Shown here: in pieces, positions 9,160 to 18,588 of the stretch
Layout of the letters: the number at the start of each line of letters is the position of its first letter
Numbering within the stretch: position 1 is the first letter of the stretch
Program-made: the position numbers and the translations under genes
The notes under the pieces: generated by a model
Database searches by the model: none
What the model was told of the DNA's origin: nothing
What the model saw: the letters and a program-made list of their open reading frames with translations, nothing else
Origin: Actinomycetota bacterium
GTDB lineage: Bacteria; Actinomycetota; Acidimicrobiia; IMCC26256; PALSA-610
Direction of reading: 5' to 3'
Length of the DNA: 64,000 bases
Assembly: GCA_003134555.1 (NCBI GenBank)
Contig: PLBO01000054.1
Coordinates: 1-64,000 of the forward strand

Positions 9160-9456
9160 ATGTTCTGGTTGCAGTCCGTTGTGTTGGCTCAGGTCACTTC
9201 GACGCCGTCGTCGAGCGGACTCCCGGGCGCGCATCTGATTCAGGAGATGATCAACTGGCTGGCGCAGATCGCGTTGTGGGGTTCGCTCGCGAGCATCTTG
9301 CTGGGAGCCGCGATCTACGGGCTCTCGCAGCAGTCGGGCAACTACGCGGGCGGGTATCGCGGCAAGCAGCTCGCGCTGGCGGGCGTGGTCGGCGCCTGTC
9401 TGGCGGGAGTCGCTCCGACCGCGATCAACCTGCTGTTCGGGGCAGCGCACGGATGA
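9160..9456 (+). CDS. Small two-TM protein, VirB2/TrbC-like position
   Basis: A 98-residue membrane protein with hydrophobic segments at about residues 32-54 and 70-94 separated by a short Gly/Tyr/Lys loop, plus a hydrophobic N-terminus. Size, topology and place as first gene of the secretion operon fit the pilin-like or channel subunit (VirB2/TrbC or DUF6112-type) of actinobacterial elements, but sequence motifs are lacking. The start is supported by AGGAGG at 9145-9150. Its stop overlaps the next start (ATGA). Confidence 0.6.
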   Translation: MFWLQSVVLAQVTSTPSSSGLPGAHLIQEMINWLAQIALWGSLASILLGAAIYGLSQQSGNYAGGYRGKQLALAGVVGACLAGVAPTAINLLFGAAHG

Positions 9457-10142
9457 TGGCGAAGCGAAGCAATCGCCCACTGGTCCTGTTCGCTGTCGTC
9501 TGCACATCCCTGGTCGCGGGTGCGGCGGTACGGGGAGTCCTCACGCGTCCGGCGACGACAAGGGTCGATCCCTCCAGCGTCTCGAATGCCAAGAACGGCC
9601 GGAGTGGTCCGGGGCCGACGACGTACCGCGACGGCATTCCGTCCGGCTTCGCGCAATCGACGGACGGGGCGCGGGCTGCGGCGGTCGGTTACGTCTTGAC
9701 CGGACAGGTCCTCATCGATCTCCCGACGACGGCCGTGAGCGAAGCCGTTCGCGCAATGTCATCGGCCGGAAGCGCCGACGTCCAGGTGACGACTACCCAG
9801 CAGCAGCTTGATCAGCTGCGCTCGGTGCTGGCGCCCGGCACGGGTTCGACGCAGTATCTGCAGGCCGCGATCGCAACTCGCGTTGACGCGTTCGCACCGG
9901 ATCGGGCGCGCGTGTCGGTGTGGAACGTCGGCGTCCTTTCGCGCATGGGGGTCGCAGCGCCGCAGGCGGGATGGACAACGTCGGTCTTCGACCTCGTGTG
10001 GGAGCGCGGCGACTGGAAGACGTGGAGCGAGACGATCACTCCGGGTCCGGCGCCCGCCCTCAACGCGGGGACGGCGCCGGCAACGAGCGGTGATCTGCAG
10101 GCGTCGCTCGACGGGTTCGCGCCATGGGAGCCGTCGAGGTGA
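9453..10142 (+). CDS. Single-TM protein, VirB8/TcpC-like position
   Basis: A 229-residue protein with one N-terminal membrane segment (about residues 8-28) and a soluble extracytoplasmic part. The organisation (short cytosolic tail, TM, Gly/Pro linker, ~170-residue alpha+beta domain ending with Trp-rich strands) matches VirB8/TcpC-like assembly factors of Gram-positive T4SSs. The family assignment is by architecture and position only. It begins ATGATG at 9453/9456, overlapping the previous stop, and its own stop overlaps the next start. Confidence 0.55.
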   Translation: MMAKRSNRPLVLFAVVCTSLVAGAAVRGVLTRPATTRVDPSSVSNAKNGRSGPGPTTYRDGIPSGFAQSTDGARAAAVGYVLTGQVLIDLPTTAVSEAVRAMSSAGSADVQVTTTQQQLDQLRSVLAPGTGSTQYLQAAIATRVDAFAPDRARVSVWNVGVLSRMGVAAPQAGWTTSVFDLVWERGDWKTWSETITPGPAPALNAGTAPATSGDLQASLDGFAPWEPSR

Positions 10143-11467
10143 TGATACTCAGCGCGCTCGCGATCGACATCCCGAATCCGATCGATGTCGTCACTCAGGT
10201 CATCAGCGCGCCCGCGGGGTGGGCTTGGGACAAGGTCGCGCAAGGGATCACGAGCTGGGTCCTCGGCGCGGTCGCGTTCTTCGTCGACGGCATCGTGAAC
10301 TTCCTTTTGACGGCGGCGCGACCGAACGTCGAAGCCGCGTGGTTTTCCGGCGCGGGTTCGCCGTACGCGACGGTACGAAACATCGCGGGTGTCCTGCTGC
10401 TCGGGTTCGTGTTCCTCGGAGTGATCCAAGGGCTGCTCGCGGGCGACTCGGCCGCGATGATGCGCCGCGTCACCGCGGACCTGCCGGCATCGGTGCTCGG
10501 GATGATCGGCACGACGGTGGTCGTCGGGAAGCTGCTCGAGCTCACCGATGCACTTTCGGCTGCCGTGCTCACCCACTCCGGCGGTCAGGCCGTGCAGTTC
10601 CTCTCCGGCTTCGGCACCACCGCGACGGGAGCGACGCAGGGCTTTGCTGCGGTTCTCCTCGGGCTGGTCGCGGTCGTTGCGGGACTGTTCCTGTGGGTCG
10701 AGCTCATGCTGCGATCTGTGCTCGTCTACATCCTCGTCGCGCTCTCGCCGCTTTCCTTCGCAGCGATGGTGTGGCCGTCGGCCCGCGGCGTTCTTCGACG
10801 CACGATCGAACTCTTGCTGTCGGTGATCCTTTCCAAACTCGTCGTATGCATCGCGATCTCCGTCGGCGTCGCTGCTCTCGCCGGTGCCGGAAGTGCGGGA
10901 GCGAATGACACGGGCGTCGGTGGTCAGGTCGCGGCGAACATGGGCACATTGTTCGTCGGCACGGCCATCCTCGTGGTTGCCGCGTTCGCGCCGTTCCTCA
11001 TACTCAAGCTGATCCCGTGGACGGAGGCCGCGCTCGTCGCGCACGGGATGTCCCGCTCGCCCGTTCGTGCTGCGAACACGACGGTCATGAGCGCCAACTC
11101 CGCGAGCTCGATCGCACGACTCGCGGGCGGCGGCGGCAAGAGCGCTCCGGCATTGCCAGCCGGCGCCGGCGGAAACGGTTGGGTTGTCGGCGCACCGCTC
11201 CAAGGGTCGGCCGCAGGAGGTTCGGTGGTCGGAGCGGCGGCAGGACCCGCGGGAGTCGCGGCCGCAGGTGGAGCGATGGTCGCGTCGGCCGGCATGAAGC
11301 ACGCGGCCCGCTCGATCGACGCTTCGAGCGACGTCATCGCAACCGGCGGCACGGCGACCTCAGCTTCGACTCGCGGATCTACGAGCGCAGACTCGCCGCG
11401 TCCGGAGAAGAACTCGCAATCAAAGCGACCGATGGACGCACCTCCTGCTGACAGAGAGTCACGATGA
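10142..11467 (+). CDS. Polytopic membrane protein, VirB6/TrbL-like
   Basis: A 441-residue protein with at least six hydrophobic segments between residues 20 and 310 and a long Gly/Ala/Ser-rich cytosolic tail of about 130 residues. This is the usual design of VirB6/TrbL inner-membrane channel proteins in actinobacterial ICEs. I prefer the ATG at 10142, which overlaps the preceding TGA and has GAGG just upstream; the ATG at 10124 in the same frame is an alternative. The stop overlaps the next gene (ATGA). Confidence 0.7.
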   Translation: MILSALAIDIPNPIDVVTQVISAPAGWAWDKVAQGITSWVLGAVAFFVDGIVNFLLTAARPNVEAAWFSGAGSPYATVRNIAGVLLLGFVFLGVIQGLLAGDSAAMMRRVTADLPASVLGMIGTTVVVGKLLELTDALSAAVLTHSGGQAVQFLSGFGTTATGATQGFAAVLLGLVAVVAGLFLWVELMLRSVLVYILVALSPLSFAAMVWPSARGVLRRTIELLLSVILSKLVVCIAISVGVAALAGAGSAGANDTGVGGQVAANMGTLFVGTAILVVAAFAPFLILKLIPWTEAALVAHGMSRSPVRAANTTVMSANSASSIARLAGGGGKSAPALPAGAGGNGWVVGAPLQGSAAGGSVVGAAAGPAGVAAAGGAMVASAGMKHAARSIDASSDVIATGGTATSASTRGSTSADSPRPEKNSQSKRPMDAPPADRESR

Positions 11468-12984
11468 CCTCGGCGCAGCCCCGCAGCTACCGGTTCGGGC
11501 CGCGCGACCGTACGGGCTGGCTGATCGGCCTGGCCGGAGCGCAATGCATTGCGATTGGTGCCGGGATACTCGTATCGGGCGTTCTGTTGAATGCGCGAGT
11601 GCCCGCGCCGGCGGTGCTCGCGCCTCTTCTTGCGAGCGCGTCGTTCGCGTTTGGTCGCTGGAATGGTCGACCGGTTCACGAGATCGCTCCCGTCGCGCTC
11701 GGATGGACTGCCGCACGCGTGACAGGCGACGCGACGTGGTTCGCCGAACTGTCGGGCCACCGCGCTGGCCGGCACCGGGACGAGAATGCACCGCAGCTTC
11801 CGCCCGTGCTTGGTGGTCTCGTGATCGACGAGGCGCGGGAGGCAGGCTGGACACGGCGGGGCCGCCCGGCGGGGGCAGGAATCGTCCGCGACAGACGTGA
11901 GGGAACACTCTCGGCGACGTTGCGCGTCCGCGGTCGAGAGTTCGCGCTTTGCGAACGCGCCGCGCAGGAGCTGCAACTGCATCTCTGGGGTGATGCACTC
12001 GCGGCGTTCTGCATGGAACGCGGTCCAGTGGCGCGGCTGCGTTGGACCGAGTGGGCGGCCCCTTCCGGACTCGACGAGTCTCTCGCGTACCTCGACGAGC
12101 ACTCGGTGCACGACGATTCGTCCGACGCGGTTACCTCCTACCGCGACCTGCTTGCGCAGGCCGGCCCGATGTCCACTGAGCACGAGGTCCTCGTGACGGT
12201 GACCGTCGATCAGCGTCGTCTACGACTTCGCCGGCGCGGGCCCACCGACCGCCGAGAGGCTGCAGAGAAGGCGTTGCTCGATGAGGTGCAACTGCTCTCG
12301 TCGCGGCTCGAGTCGGCCGGTTTGATTGTGGACCCTCCGGTCTGTCCCGGGGAGCTGGCCGAGGTGCTGCGCGCGCGGCTAGATCCTTTTGGCGCGACCC
12401 GTGTGCCGACCGGCCACCGAAGCCTTGCGCAGCTGGCCGGATTCGTGAGCGTTTCGAACGCCGGTCCGCTCGCGATGCAATGCGAGTGGGACCACGTGCG
12501 CGTCGACGGCGCATTACACGCGGCGTACGTCGTCGCCGAGTGGCCGCGGCTCGAAGTTCCACCGAACTGGATGGAACCGCTGCTACTACACGCGGGTGGT
12601 GTGCGCACCGTGGCGGTGCACTACGAGCCAGTTGCACCGTCGCGTTCACAGCGGCACGTCGACCAGGAGACGGTGAAACTGGCGTCGGACGAGGAGCAGC
12701 GCACGCGCTCGGGCTTCCGGATCGGTGCCCGCCATCGCCGAGCCCAATCCGAAGTCCTCGACCGTGAAGCGGAGCTCGTCGCCGGGTACGGCGAATTCGA
12801 GTTCGTCGGTTTCGTGATCGTCACAGCTCCTGATCTCGACGAGCTGGATCGTTCGTGCGCCGACTACGAGCAGTCAGCGGCGCAGGCGGGACTCGAGATC
12901 CGGCGCCTCGACGGGCGACACGATCTCGCGCTCGCGTGTGCACTGCCCATCGGACGCGGCATCGCACCGAGGCGACTGGCGTGA
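11464..12984 (+). CDS. SCO6880-like type IV secretion protein
   Basis: A 506-residue protein with two closely spaced N-terminal membrane segments (about 17-38 and 42-60) and a large cytosolic domain, as in the SCO6880/PrgI-containing proteins of Streptomyces and actinobacterial ICEs. The N-terminus (YRFGPRDRTGWLIGL) is typical. In this family PrgI-type TM pairs are thought to partner VirB4. It overlaps both neighbours by four bases, so stoichiometry is probably set by translational coupling. Confidence 0.75.
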   Translation: MTSAQPRSYRFGPRDRTGWLIGLAGAQCIAIGAGILVSGVLLNARVPAPAVLAPLLASASFAFGRWNGRPVHEIAPVALGWTAARVTGDATWFAELSGHRAGRHRDENAPQLPPVLGGLVIDEAREAGWTRRGRPAGAGIVRDRREGTLSATLRVRGREFALCERAAQELQLHLWGDALAAFCMERGPVARLRWTEWAAPSGLDESLAYLDEHSVHDDSSDAVTSYRDLLAQAGPMSTEHEVLVTVTVDQRRLRLRRRGPTDRREAAEKALLDEVQLLSSRLESAGLIVDPPVCPGELAEVLRARLDPFGATRVPTGHRSLAQLAGFVSVSNAGPLAMQCEWDHVRVDGALHAAYVVAEWPRLEVPPNWMEPLLLHAGGVRTVAVHYEPVAPSRSQRHVDQETVKLASDEEQRTRSGFRIGARHRRAQSEVLDREAELVAGYGEFEFVGFVIVTAPDLDELDRSCADYEQSAAQAGLEIRRLDGRHDLALACALPIGRGIAPRRLA

Positions 12985-14267
12985 CCAGCTTGTTCGCGTC
13001 GCGGCGGGTGCTCCGACTCCCCCGTCACCGCGCGACGACGGCTCACCTGTGCTCCGCGTACCCGTTCCTCGCCGAATCTGGGCTCGGACCACGAGGCGTG
13101 TACCTCGGGACCAACGTGCTCACTGGAGGCGGCGGATTCGCGTTCGACCCTTTCGAGGCGTATGCCGCCGGCACTCTCACCAATCCGAACGTGCTGCTCG
13201 CCGGAGAGGTGGGTGTCGGCAAGAGCGCGACCGCGAAGGTGTTCATCTACCGCTCGGTCGGAGTGTTCGGCCGCTGGGTTGCGATCGCCGACCCGAAGGG
13301 CGAGTACCTCCCACTCGCCGAGGCGCTCGGGCTCGACGTGATCAAACTCCATCCCGGAGGAACCGCGCGGATCAACCCGCTCGATCCCGGTCCGGCCGGG
13401 CTCGACGACGGACCCGACGAGCTCGCCCGCCGGCAAGCGACCATGGTGGGCGCGCTGCTCGGCTCGGTGCTGCACCGTGATCTCACGCCGGTGGAAGACG
13501 CCGTACTCGGCTGGGCCGTCGGCCATCTCGCTCGCACTGCGCGAACTGAGGTGACACTCGCCGACGTCGCCACGGTCATGGCGAGCCCGACTGAAGAGAT
13601 GGCACACCTCGCGCGCACGGACGCGATTGACCTCGCTCGCAGCGTCGAAGCCGCGATCTACGGACTCGGCAAGTTGCTCGACCGGTCACTGCGCGGAATG
13701 TTCGACGGTCCGACGACTGTGCACCTCGACTGGAACGGGCCCGGGATCGTGCTCGATCTCTCGGCTGTTCACAACGAGCCGGAGGCGCTCACGCTCGTGA
13801 TGATCGCGACGACGGCATGGTTGCAGGCCGTGCTGGCGCGCACTGATGGGCCGCCGAGACTGCAGGTCTTGGACGAGGCCTGGAGTCTGCTGGGTTCGGA
13901 GCGGACGACGAGGTATCTCCAAGCGTGTTGGAAGCTCTCGCGCGCGTATGGGGTCGCGAACCTCGCGATCGTCCACCGCCTCTCGGACTTGCGGGCGCAA
14001 GCCGACGACGGCACTGCCACGTCGAAGTTGTCGATGGGACTGCTCGCCGACACGCAGACACGCGTTCTGTTCCGTCAGTCGAGCGACCAAGTGCAAGACG
14101 CGACCGAGTTGCTGGGTCTGACCGAACCCGAGGCCCAGCTCCTCCCCCGGCTCACGAAGGGACGGGCGCTCTGGAAGGTGGGTGATCGTACGGCGGTCGT
14201 CGCCCATGTGATCGGCGCAGCCGAACGCGGGTTCTGTGACACCGACGCGCGCATGGCCGCCCGATGA
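12981..14267 (+). CDS. VirB4-type secretion ATPase
   Basis: A 428-residue ATPase. Walker A GEVGVGKS has K81, Walker B is in the block LQVLDEAWSLLG near 290-300, and the RQSSDQVQDATELLGL region resembles the C-terminal VirB4 core. It supplies energy for assembly and substrate transfer in the T4SS. It lacks the long N-terminal domain of full-length VirB4 (~800 residues), which may be supplied by the preceding SCO6880-like protein; together they have about VirB4 length. The GTG at 12981 overlaps the preceding TGA. Confidence 0.85.
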   Translation: MTSLFASRRVLRLPRHRATTAHLCSAYPFLAESGLGPRGVYLGTNVLTGGGGFAFDPFEAYAAGTLTNPNVLLAGEVGVGKSATAKVFIYRSVGVFGRWVAIADPKGEYLPLAEALGLDVIKLHPGGTARINPLDPGPAGLDDGPDELARRQATMVGALLGSVLHRDLTPVEDAVLGWAVGHLARTARTEVTLADVATVMASPTEEMAHLARTDAIDLARSVEAAIYGLGKLLDRSLRGMFDGPTTVHLDWNGPGIVLDLSAVHNEPEALTLVMIATTAWLQAVLARTDGPPRLQVLDEAWSLLGSERTTRYLQACWKLSRAYGVANLAIVHRLSDLRAQADDGTATSKLSMGLLADTQTRVLFRQSSDQVQDATELLGLTEPEAQLLPRLTKGRALWKVGDRTAVVAHVIGAAERGFCDTDARMAAR

Positions 14268-16249
14268 TTCCCGCGCACGCGTGGGAACGTTCGCCGACCG
14301 GCGGTTCACGTTCCGGCGACCTACTGCTCGGGCAACTCGCTCTGGCTGTGGTGCTGGTCATCGGGCTTGCGGGAATCGTCTGCTGGTGCGGTGCACAGCT
14401 CGGCGCGATCGTTACCGGACACGGTCGGATGCGGGTCGGCGCGGCGAGCGGTGGGAGTGCGCTGCTCGCGCTTCCTCATCATCTTTCGCAGCCGGCCGCC
14501 GCGTGGCCCGCGTCGGCGCGATCTGCTCTGCCCGGTCCGATCATCTACTGGATCTGCACCGGCGCCGTAGCGGTGACGGTCGCAGGCAGCGGCGCATGGA
14601 TTGCATTGTGGTGGTGGCGCCGGTCGAGCCGTCGCGGCTCCGCATTAGGAATCGCACCGCATGCCGGCTTCGCCCGAACGTCCGACCTCCGCCGTCTGAC
14701 GGTCCGTGCGCCGGAACCCGGACGACTCACGCTGGGACACTCCGGCCGCCGCCTCCTCGCCGCGGAACCGCGCGTCAGCCTGGCAGTGATCGGTCCAACC
14801 GGATGCGGGAAGACCGTTGGGTTCGCTATCCCCGCGCTGCTCGAATGGAACGGTCCAATCATCGCGACGTCGGTGAAAGCGGACCTCATTGCGGCGAGCT
14901 ATGAACATCGCAAGAAGCGGGGCAAGGTGTGGGTCTACGACCCGACCGAATCATCCGGCCGCGACCACGCGGGATGGTCCCCGCTCGATGCCTGCGGCAC
15001 GTGGCCGGGAGCGATGCGGATGGCCGCCTGGTTGTGTGAAGCAGCGCAGCCGCGCGTCGACACCGTCAACGACGGCGACTACTGGTATTCGCAAGCGCGC
15101 CGGGCGCTCGCGCCATACCTGTACGCCGCCGCGCTCTCCGGCCAGACGATGCGCGACGTCGTCCGCTGGATCGATGGGCAAGAACAAGCAGAGATCCGGA
15201 AGATCTTGGACAACCACAACCTGGTCGAGGAGACGATCCGACGTCTCGCCGCAAGCGAGGACGGACAGGAGCGACGGCGCGAACTTCACGACCGAATCTA
15301 CGAAGAGGAGCTCACACGCATGCGCCAGGTCCTCCTCGACACCGACGAGACGCCACCAGACTGGGTGATGCAGGACACGTGCGTGTGGCCGCTTGCCGGT
15401 GGCAATGAACTGGACGCGCGGGTCGAGCAGCGGCTCGACCTGGAGGTTTCCGCCTCCTATTCACCCGACGCAGTCGAGCAGTGCCGGAAGACCGGCGAGC
15501 TCGATGCTCTGGTCGTCGCCCAGTCGCTCTGGAAGAAGGAAGAGCGCTTGCGCGGCTCGATCTTCGCCACGGCCGAGAACGTCATCTCTGCGTTCGCTGA
15601 TCCTGGCGTCGGCCGACCAGCGCACTCCAAGATCGATCTCGATGCATGGCTTGCAGGCGACAACACGATCTACGTCGTCGCCGCGTCGCATGAGCAGGCG
15701 CGTCTGAGGCCGGTTCTGACCGTGCTCGTGCAGCAGGCGCTCCGCCGCGCGTACGACGTCGCGAACAAACGCGGAGGCACGCTCGAGCATCCGTGTCTCG
15801 CGCTCCTCGACGAGGCCGGCAACATCGCTCCGCTGCGCGACTTGCCCGGCTATGCGTCAACCGCGCGCAGTCACGGCATCACGCTGGTATCGATCTGGCA
15901 GGACGTCGCTCAACTGAAGACCCTGTACGGGCACCGCGCCCAGACCGTGCTCAACAATCACGGCGCCAAGCTCTTTGGAACAGGCATCGCCGACGACGGC
16001 ACTCTCGAATACGTCAGCCGCCTCATCGGCGACGAACGCCACACCGAGCTGAACGTCTCCGACGACGTCCGCGGCGGCCGACGCACCATCAGCGAGCACG
16101 TCAACTACCGACGCACCGCACCTATCGACATGCTCCGCCGCATCCGACGCAACGAGGCAGTCCTGCTCTACGGCAGTGAACTCCCCGTGCACCTCCGACT
16201 ACGGCCCTGGTTCACGAACCCTCGCCACGCCGAGCAGGGGTCTCGTTGA
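14264..16249 (+). CDS. VirD4/TraG-type coupling ATPase
   Basis: A 661-residue type IV coupling protein that brings the relaxase-DNA complex to the channel. It has two N-terminal membrane segments (about 20-42 and 94-117), Walker A IGPTGCGKT (K183), the ATSVKADL block typical of TraG, and Walker B CLALLDEAGN followed by the IWQDVAQL segment. It starts with an ATG overlapping the VirB4 stop and is the last gene of the 9160-16249 transfer operon. Confidence 0.9.
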   Translation: MIPAHAWERSPTGGSRSGDLLLGQLALAVVLVIGLAGIVCWCGAQLGAIVTGHGRMRVGAASGGSALLALPHHLSQPAAAWPASARSALPGPIIYWICTGAVAVTVAGSGAWIALWWWRRSSRRGSALGIAPHAGFARTSDLRRLTVRAPEPGRLTLGHSGRRLLAAEPRVSLAVIGPTGCGKTVGFAIPALLEWNGPIIATSVKADLIAASYEHRKKRGKVWVYDPTESSGRDHAGWSPLDACGTWPGAMRMAAWLCEAAQPRVDTVNDGDYWYSQARRALAPYLYAAALSGQTMRDVVRWIDGQEQAEIRKILDNHNLVEETIRRLAASEDGQERRRELHDRIYEEELTRMRQVLLDTDETPPDWVMQDTCVWPLAGGNELDARVEQRLDLEVSASYSPDAVEQCRKTGELDALVVAQSLWKKEERLRGSIFATAENVISAFADPGVGRPAHSKIDLDAWLAGDNTIYVVAASHEQARLRPVLTVLVQQALRRAYDVANKRGGTLEHPCLALLDEAGNIAPLRDLPGYASTARSHGITLVSIWQDVAQLKTLYGHRAQTVLNNHGAKLFGTGIADDGTLEYVSRLIGDERHTELNVSDDVRGGRRTISEHVNYRRTAPIDMLRRIRRNEAVLLYGSELPVHLRLRPWFTNPRHAEQGSR

Positions 16250-16548
16250 TCACACCCCGAGTTTCGCGTCGGATGGTGCGCGCCGGGAAGATGGACACTC
16301 AGCGCTACGTCGCCGCTCTACACACCCAAGCGCTCTGGGCTCTCGCCCGAAATCGCGCTTACTTGCAATCCGAGGAGACACCCTTCAATGCGCCACATAC
16401 GCAGGCAGCGCTGGGAGTTCGCCTCGGTGGGGCGATCCCCGAACGACGTCCATCCGCCGCGGGGGCGCCTTCTCCTCGCGCAGTCAGGCCAGCGCGGCCT
16501 CCCGAGGCAGTGCGGCCGAGTGAAACGGGCTCTCCGACCTGGAGATAC
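16250..16548. other. Gap between transfer operon and regulatory pair
   Basis: I see no gene here. The frame that continues into the next CDS is open but has no start with a ribosome binding site, and its translation is of poor quality. No clear terminator hairpin is visible. Confidence 0.4.
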
Positions 16549-16584
16549 TTGACAAGATGTGACTTTCTCGCCGATAATACCGGC
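16549..16584 (+). promoter_or_regulatory. Strong sigma-70-type promoter giving a leaderless mRNA
   Basis: TTGACA at 16549-16554 and GATAAT at 16573-16578 are separated by 18 bases. The ATG of the next gene lies six bases after the -10, where transcription should start, so the mRNA is expected to be leaderless. No Shine-Dalgarno sequence precedes this ATG. Confidence 0.75.
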
Positions 16585-17190
16585 ATGTTTTTCACACCCC
16601 AGCAACTCAAGTCATTCGTCGCCCCGGTCGCTGGCGTAGTGCGGGAGGCACTCGACGACGGTCTGGCGCTACTGCCGAAGATGTTAGGCCTAGCTCGGAT
16701 CCAGCCCGATCCCTGGTACGACGCTCACGTTGTTCGACGCATCGCTCGAGACCGAATCGAGGAAGCCGCGGCACTTGCCGAAGGTTGGTCGATCGACACG
16801 TCCGTCGCCAACTCCGGAATCCACCTTGCCGTTCCTGCCGGAAGCATTCGCGTTGCACACGGCGACGTCGCGCGCGTTCCGGGGCCCGGCCACTCGGACA
16901 CGCGCCGGCAGTTCTACAGCCAGGGATCGTTCGACCTCTTCGCAGGTTCCGAATCAACCTCGTCACTCACGCAACCGGTGAACATGCTGCTGCTCTGGAT
17001 CCCGTCCGACGAAGGCGTCGCGCTGACCGTTGCTGTGCCGTCCGGCGTGTGGAGCTTCGGAGGTACCGCGCGACTTTGCGCGGTTGCGACGCTCGACGAC
17101 GAGATCAGCGGCGAGTTTGACGCTGGCGACGACGCAGGTCTCGACCTCGTCGCCCGCGTCCATTCGGAGGCCGCTCAGGAACTCTCGTGA
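16585..17190 (+). CDS. Unknown protein co-transcribed with the XRE-ImmA regulator
   Basis: A 201-residue soluble protein that I do not recognise. The first third is helical and charged, the rest beta-rich with a Ser/Gly-rich middle. I start it at ATG 16585 because the promoter places the transcript start there; a longer reading from upstream would lie outside the transcript. Its stop overlaps the GTG of the XRE-ImmA gene, so the two are coupled. In many elements the gene beside an XRE-ImmA fusion encodes the partner it controls, such as a toxin-like or sensor protein; that is inference. Confidence 0.6.
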   Translation: MFFTPQQLKSFVAPVAGVVREALDDGLALLPKMLGLARIQPDPWYDAHVVRRIARDRIEEAAALAEGWSIDTSVANSGIHLAVPAGSIRVAHGDVARVPGPGHSDTRRQFYSQGSFDLFAGSESTSSLTQPVNMLLLWIPSDEGVALTVAVPSGVWSFGGTARLCAVATLDDEISGEFDAGDDAGLDLVARVHSEAAQELS

Positions 17191-18293
17191 CCGGCGCCCG
17201 CGTTCGACAAGTACGCGAACTGCTGGGCTGGACGCAGACGGAACTCTCTCGGCGCTCCGGAGTACGTCAGGCGCGCCTGTCCGAGATCGAGTCGGGGTTC
17301 CTGGCGCCGGCCGAAGTCGTGCAGTCGATCGCTCGAGCTACCGGCTTCCCCGAGGCGTGGTTCGAACAACCATCGCCGTCCGAATTCCCCGACGGAACGA
17401 TTCGATATCGCAAAACGTCGAAGGCCAGCAAACGGCATGATCGGTGCGCCGTCCGTCGACTCGAGCTCGCGGCAGAGCTCGTTGACCAACTGAGCGCCGG
17501 TCTCACGCTCCCCAGCGTCTCGTTGCAGTTTCTCGGCGGCACATCCGACGATGTCGAGAAGGTCGCGGCGGACACACGCGAAGTCCTCGGTCTCGCGCCG
17601 CAGGGCCCGGTCAAGAACGTGACGAGAGCGATCGAAAGAGCAGGCGCGGTAGTCGTCGGGCTCCCCGTCGACCTAGCCGGCGCGGCAAACGAGGTACGGC
17701 ACCACCACGGCGTTAGTGCGTGGCCCTCACTCGATTCTCGGCCGGTCATCGGGTTCAGTACGGCCGACCCAGGCGATCGACAACGCCACACCCTCGCACA
17801 CGAGGTCGGTCACCTGGTGCTCCACCGCGGCGACGTCGCCGACCGCGACTACGAATCGGAAGCGAGTCGCTTCGCGGGCGCCTTCTTGATGCCACGCCAA
17901 GATGCGACGGACGCCTTCGCTGGACCCGTAACGTTGCAACGTCTGGGCCAACTCAAGGCATTCTGGGGAATCTCAATCGCGGGACTCGTGGTGCGCGCCA
18001 CGCAGGTCGGCGTCATCGACCGGGAACGCCAGACCTCGCTCTTCAAGCAACTCAGTGCACGCGGGTGGCGAAAGACGGAGCCAGTCACGGTGCATCGCGA
18101 ACAGCCGGCCTTGATCTCGCGATTGATCGCGGAGCGGTTTGGACCCAAGGCTGACTGGCGCGCGGTCGGACGCAGAACGCTGCTCCCACCTCATCTTGTA
18201 CGAGAGCTCGCGTTGGCAGGAAGTCCTGATCTCGATGCCCACGCTGAACCACTCCTGTTCGAGCGCCAGCGGAACGTGCGCTCGGCGCCATGA
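17187..18293 (+). CDS. XRE-family repressor fused to ImmA/IrrE metallopeptidase
   Basis: A 368-residue two-domain regulator. Residues 1-60 are an XRE helix-turn-helix (REXLGWTQTELSRRSGVRQARLSEIESG). Residues about 140-260 are the ImmA/IrrE zinc-peptidase domain with LAHEVGHLVLH and a downstream Glu (ESEASRFAGAFLMP). In ICEBs1 the peptidase ImmA cleaves the repressor ImmR to induce transfer; here both functions are one chain. A role in controlling excision or transfer, or as an antitoxin for the preceding protein, is inferred. GTG start overlapping the previous TGA. Confidence 0.85.
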   Translation: MTGARVRQVRELLGWTQTELSRRSGVRQARLSEIESGFLAPAEVVQSIARATGFPEAWFEQPSPSEFPDGTIRYRKTSKASKRHDRCAVRRLELAAELVDQLSAGLTLPSVSLQFLGGTSDDVEKVAADTREVLGLAPQGPVKNVTRAIERAGAVVVGLPVDLAGAANEVRHHHGVSAWPSLDSRPVIGFSTADPGDRQRHTLAHEVGHLVLHRGDVADRDYESEASRFAGAFLMPRQDATDAFAGPVTLQRLGQLKAFWGISIAGLVVRATQVGVIDRERQTSLFKQLSARGWRKTEPVTVHREQPALISRLIAERFGPKADWRAVGRRTLLPPHLVRELALAGSPDLDAHAEPLLFERQRNVRSAP

Positions 18294-18588
18294 GCGAGCC
18301 AAGGTCGAGCGGAGTCCTCCGTGGACCAACCGACAGCCATGTCGCTCTCCACGAGCTCGGCCGCTGTCGGTAGGTCGTTTCGAAGTTGTCGACGCATTCC
18401 GTCCGATCGCGCCCGTCGAGATTCATAGCCCGTTCGTGGTTTGAGATCGATACGAACGAGCTACGGACCGAAACGCTCAACGAGGTCCCGGCGCGCCTCG
18501 AGCGACAGTCGAGCCGTCGACGAATTCATCCGCGAAGCGCCCAATATTTTGAGTCGCGTTTTGGCGTCCGCCCGCGCCATTCAGCGTT
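18294..18588. other. Intergenic; nothing recognised
   Basis: About 295 bases without a supportable gene. A short AT-rich patch near 18541-18565 just before the next start may contain the promoter of the SprT-like gene. Confidence 0.3.
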
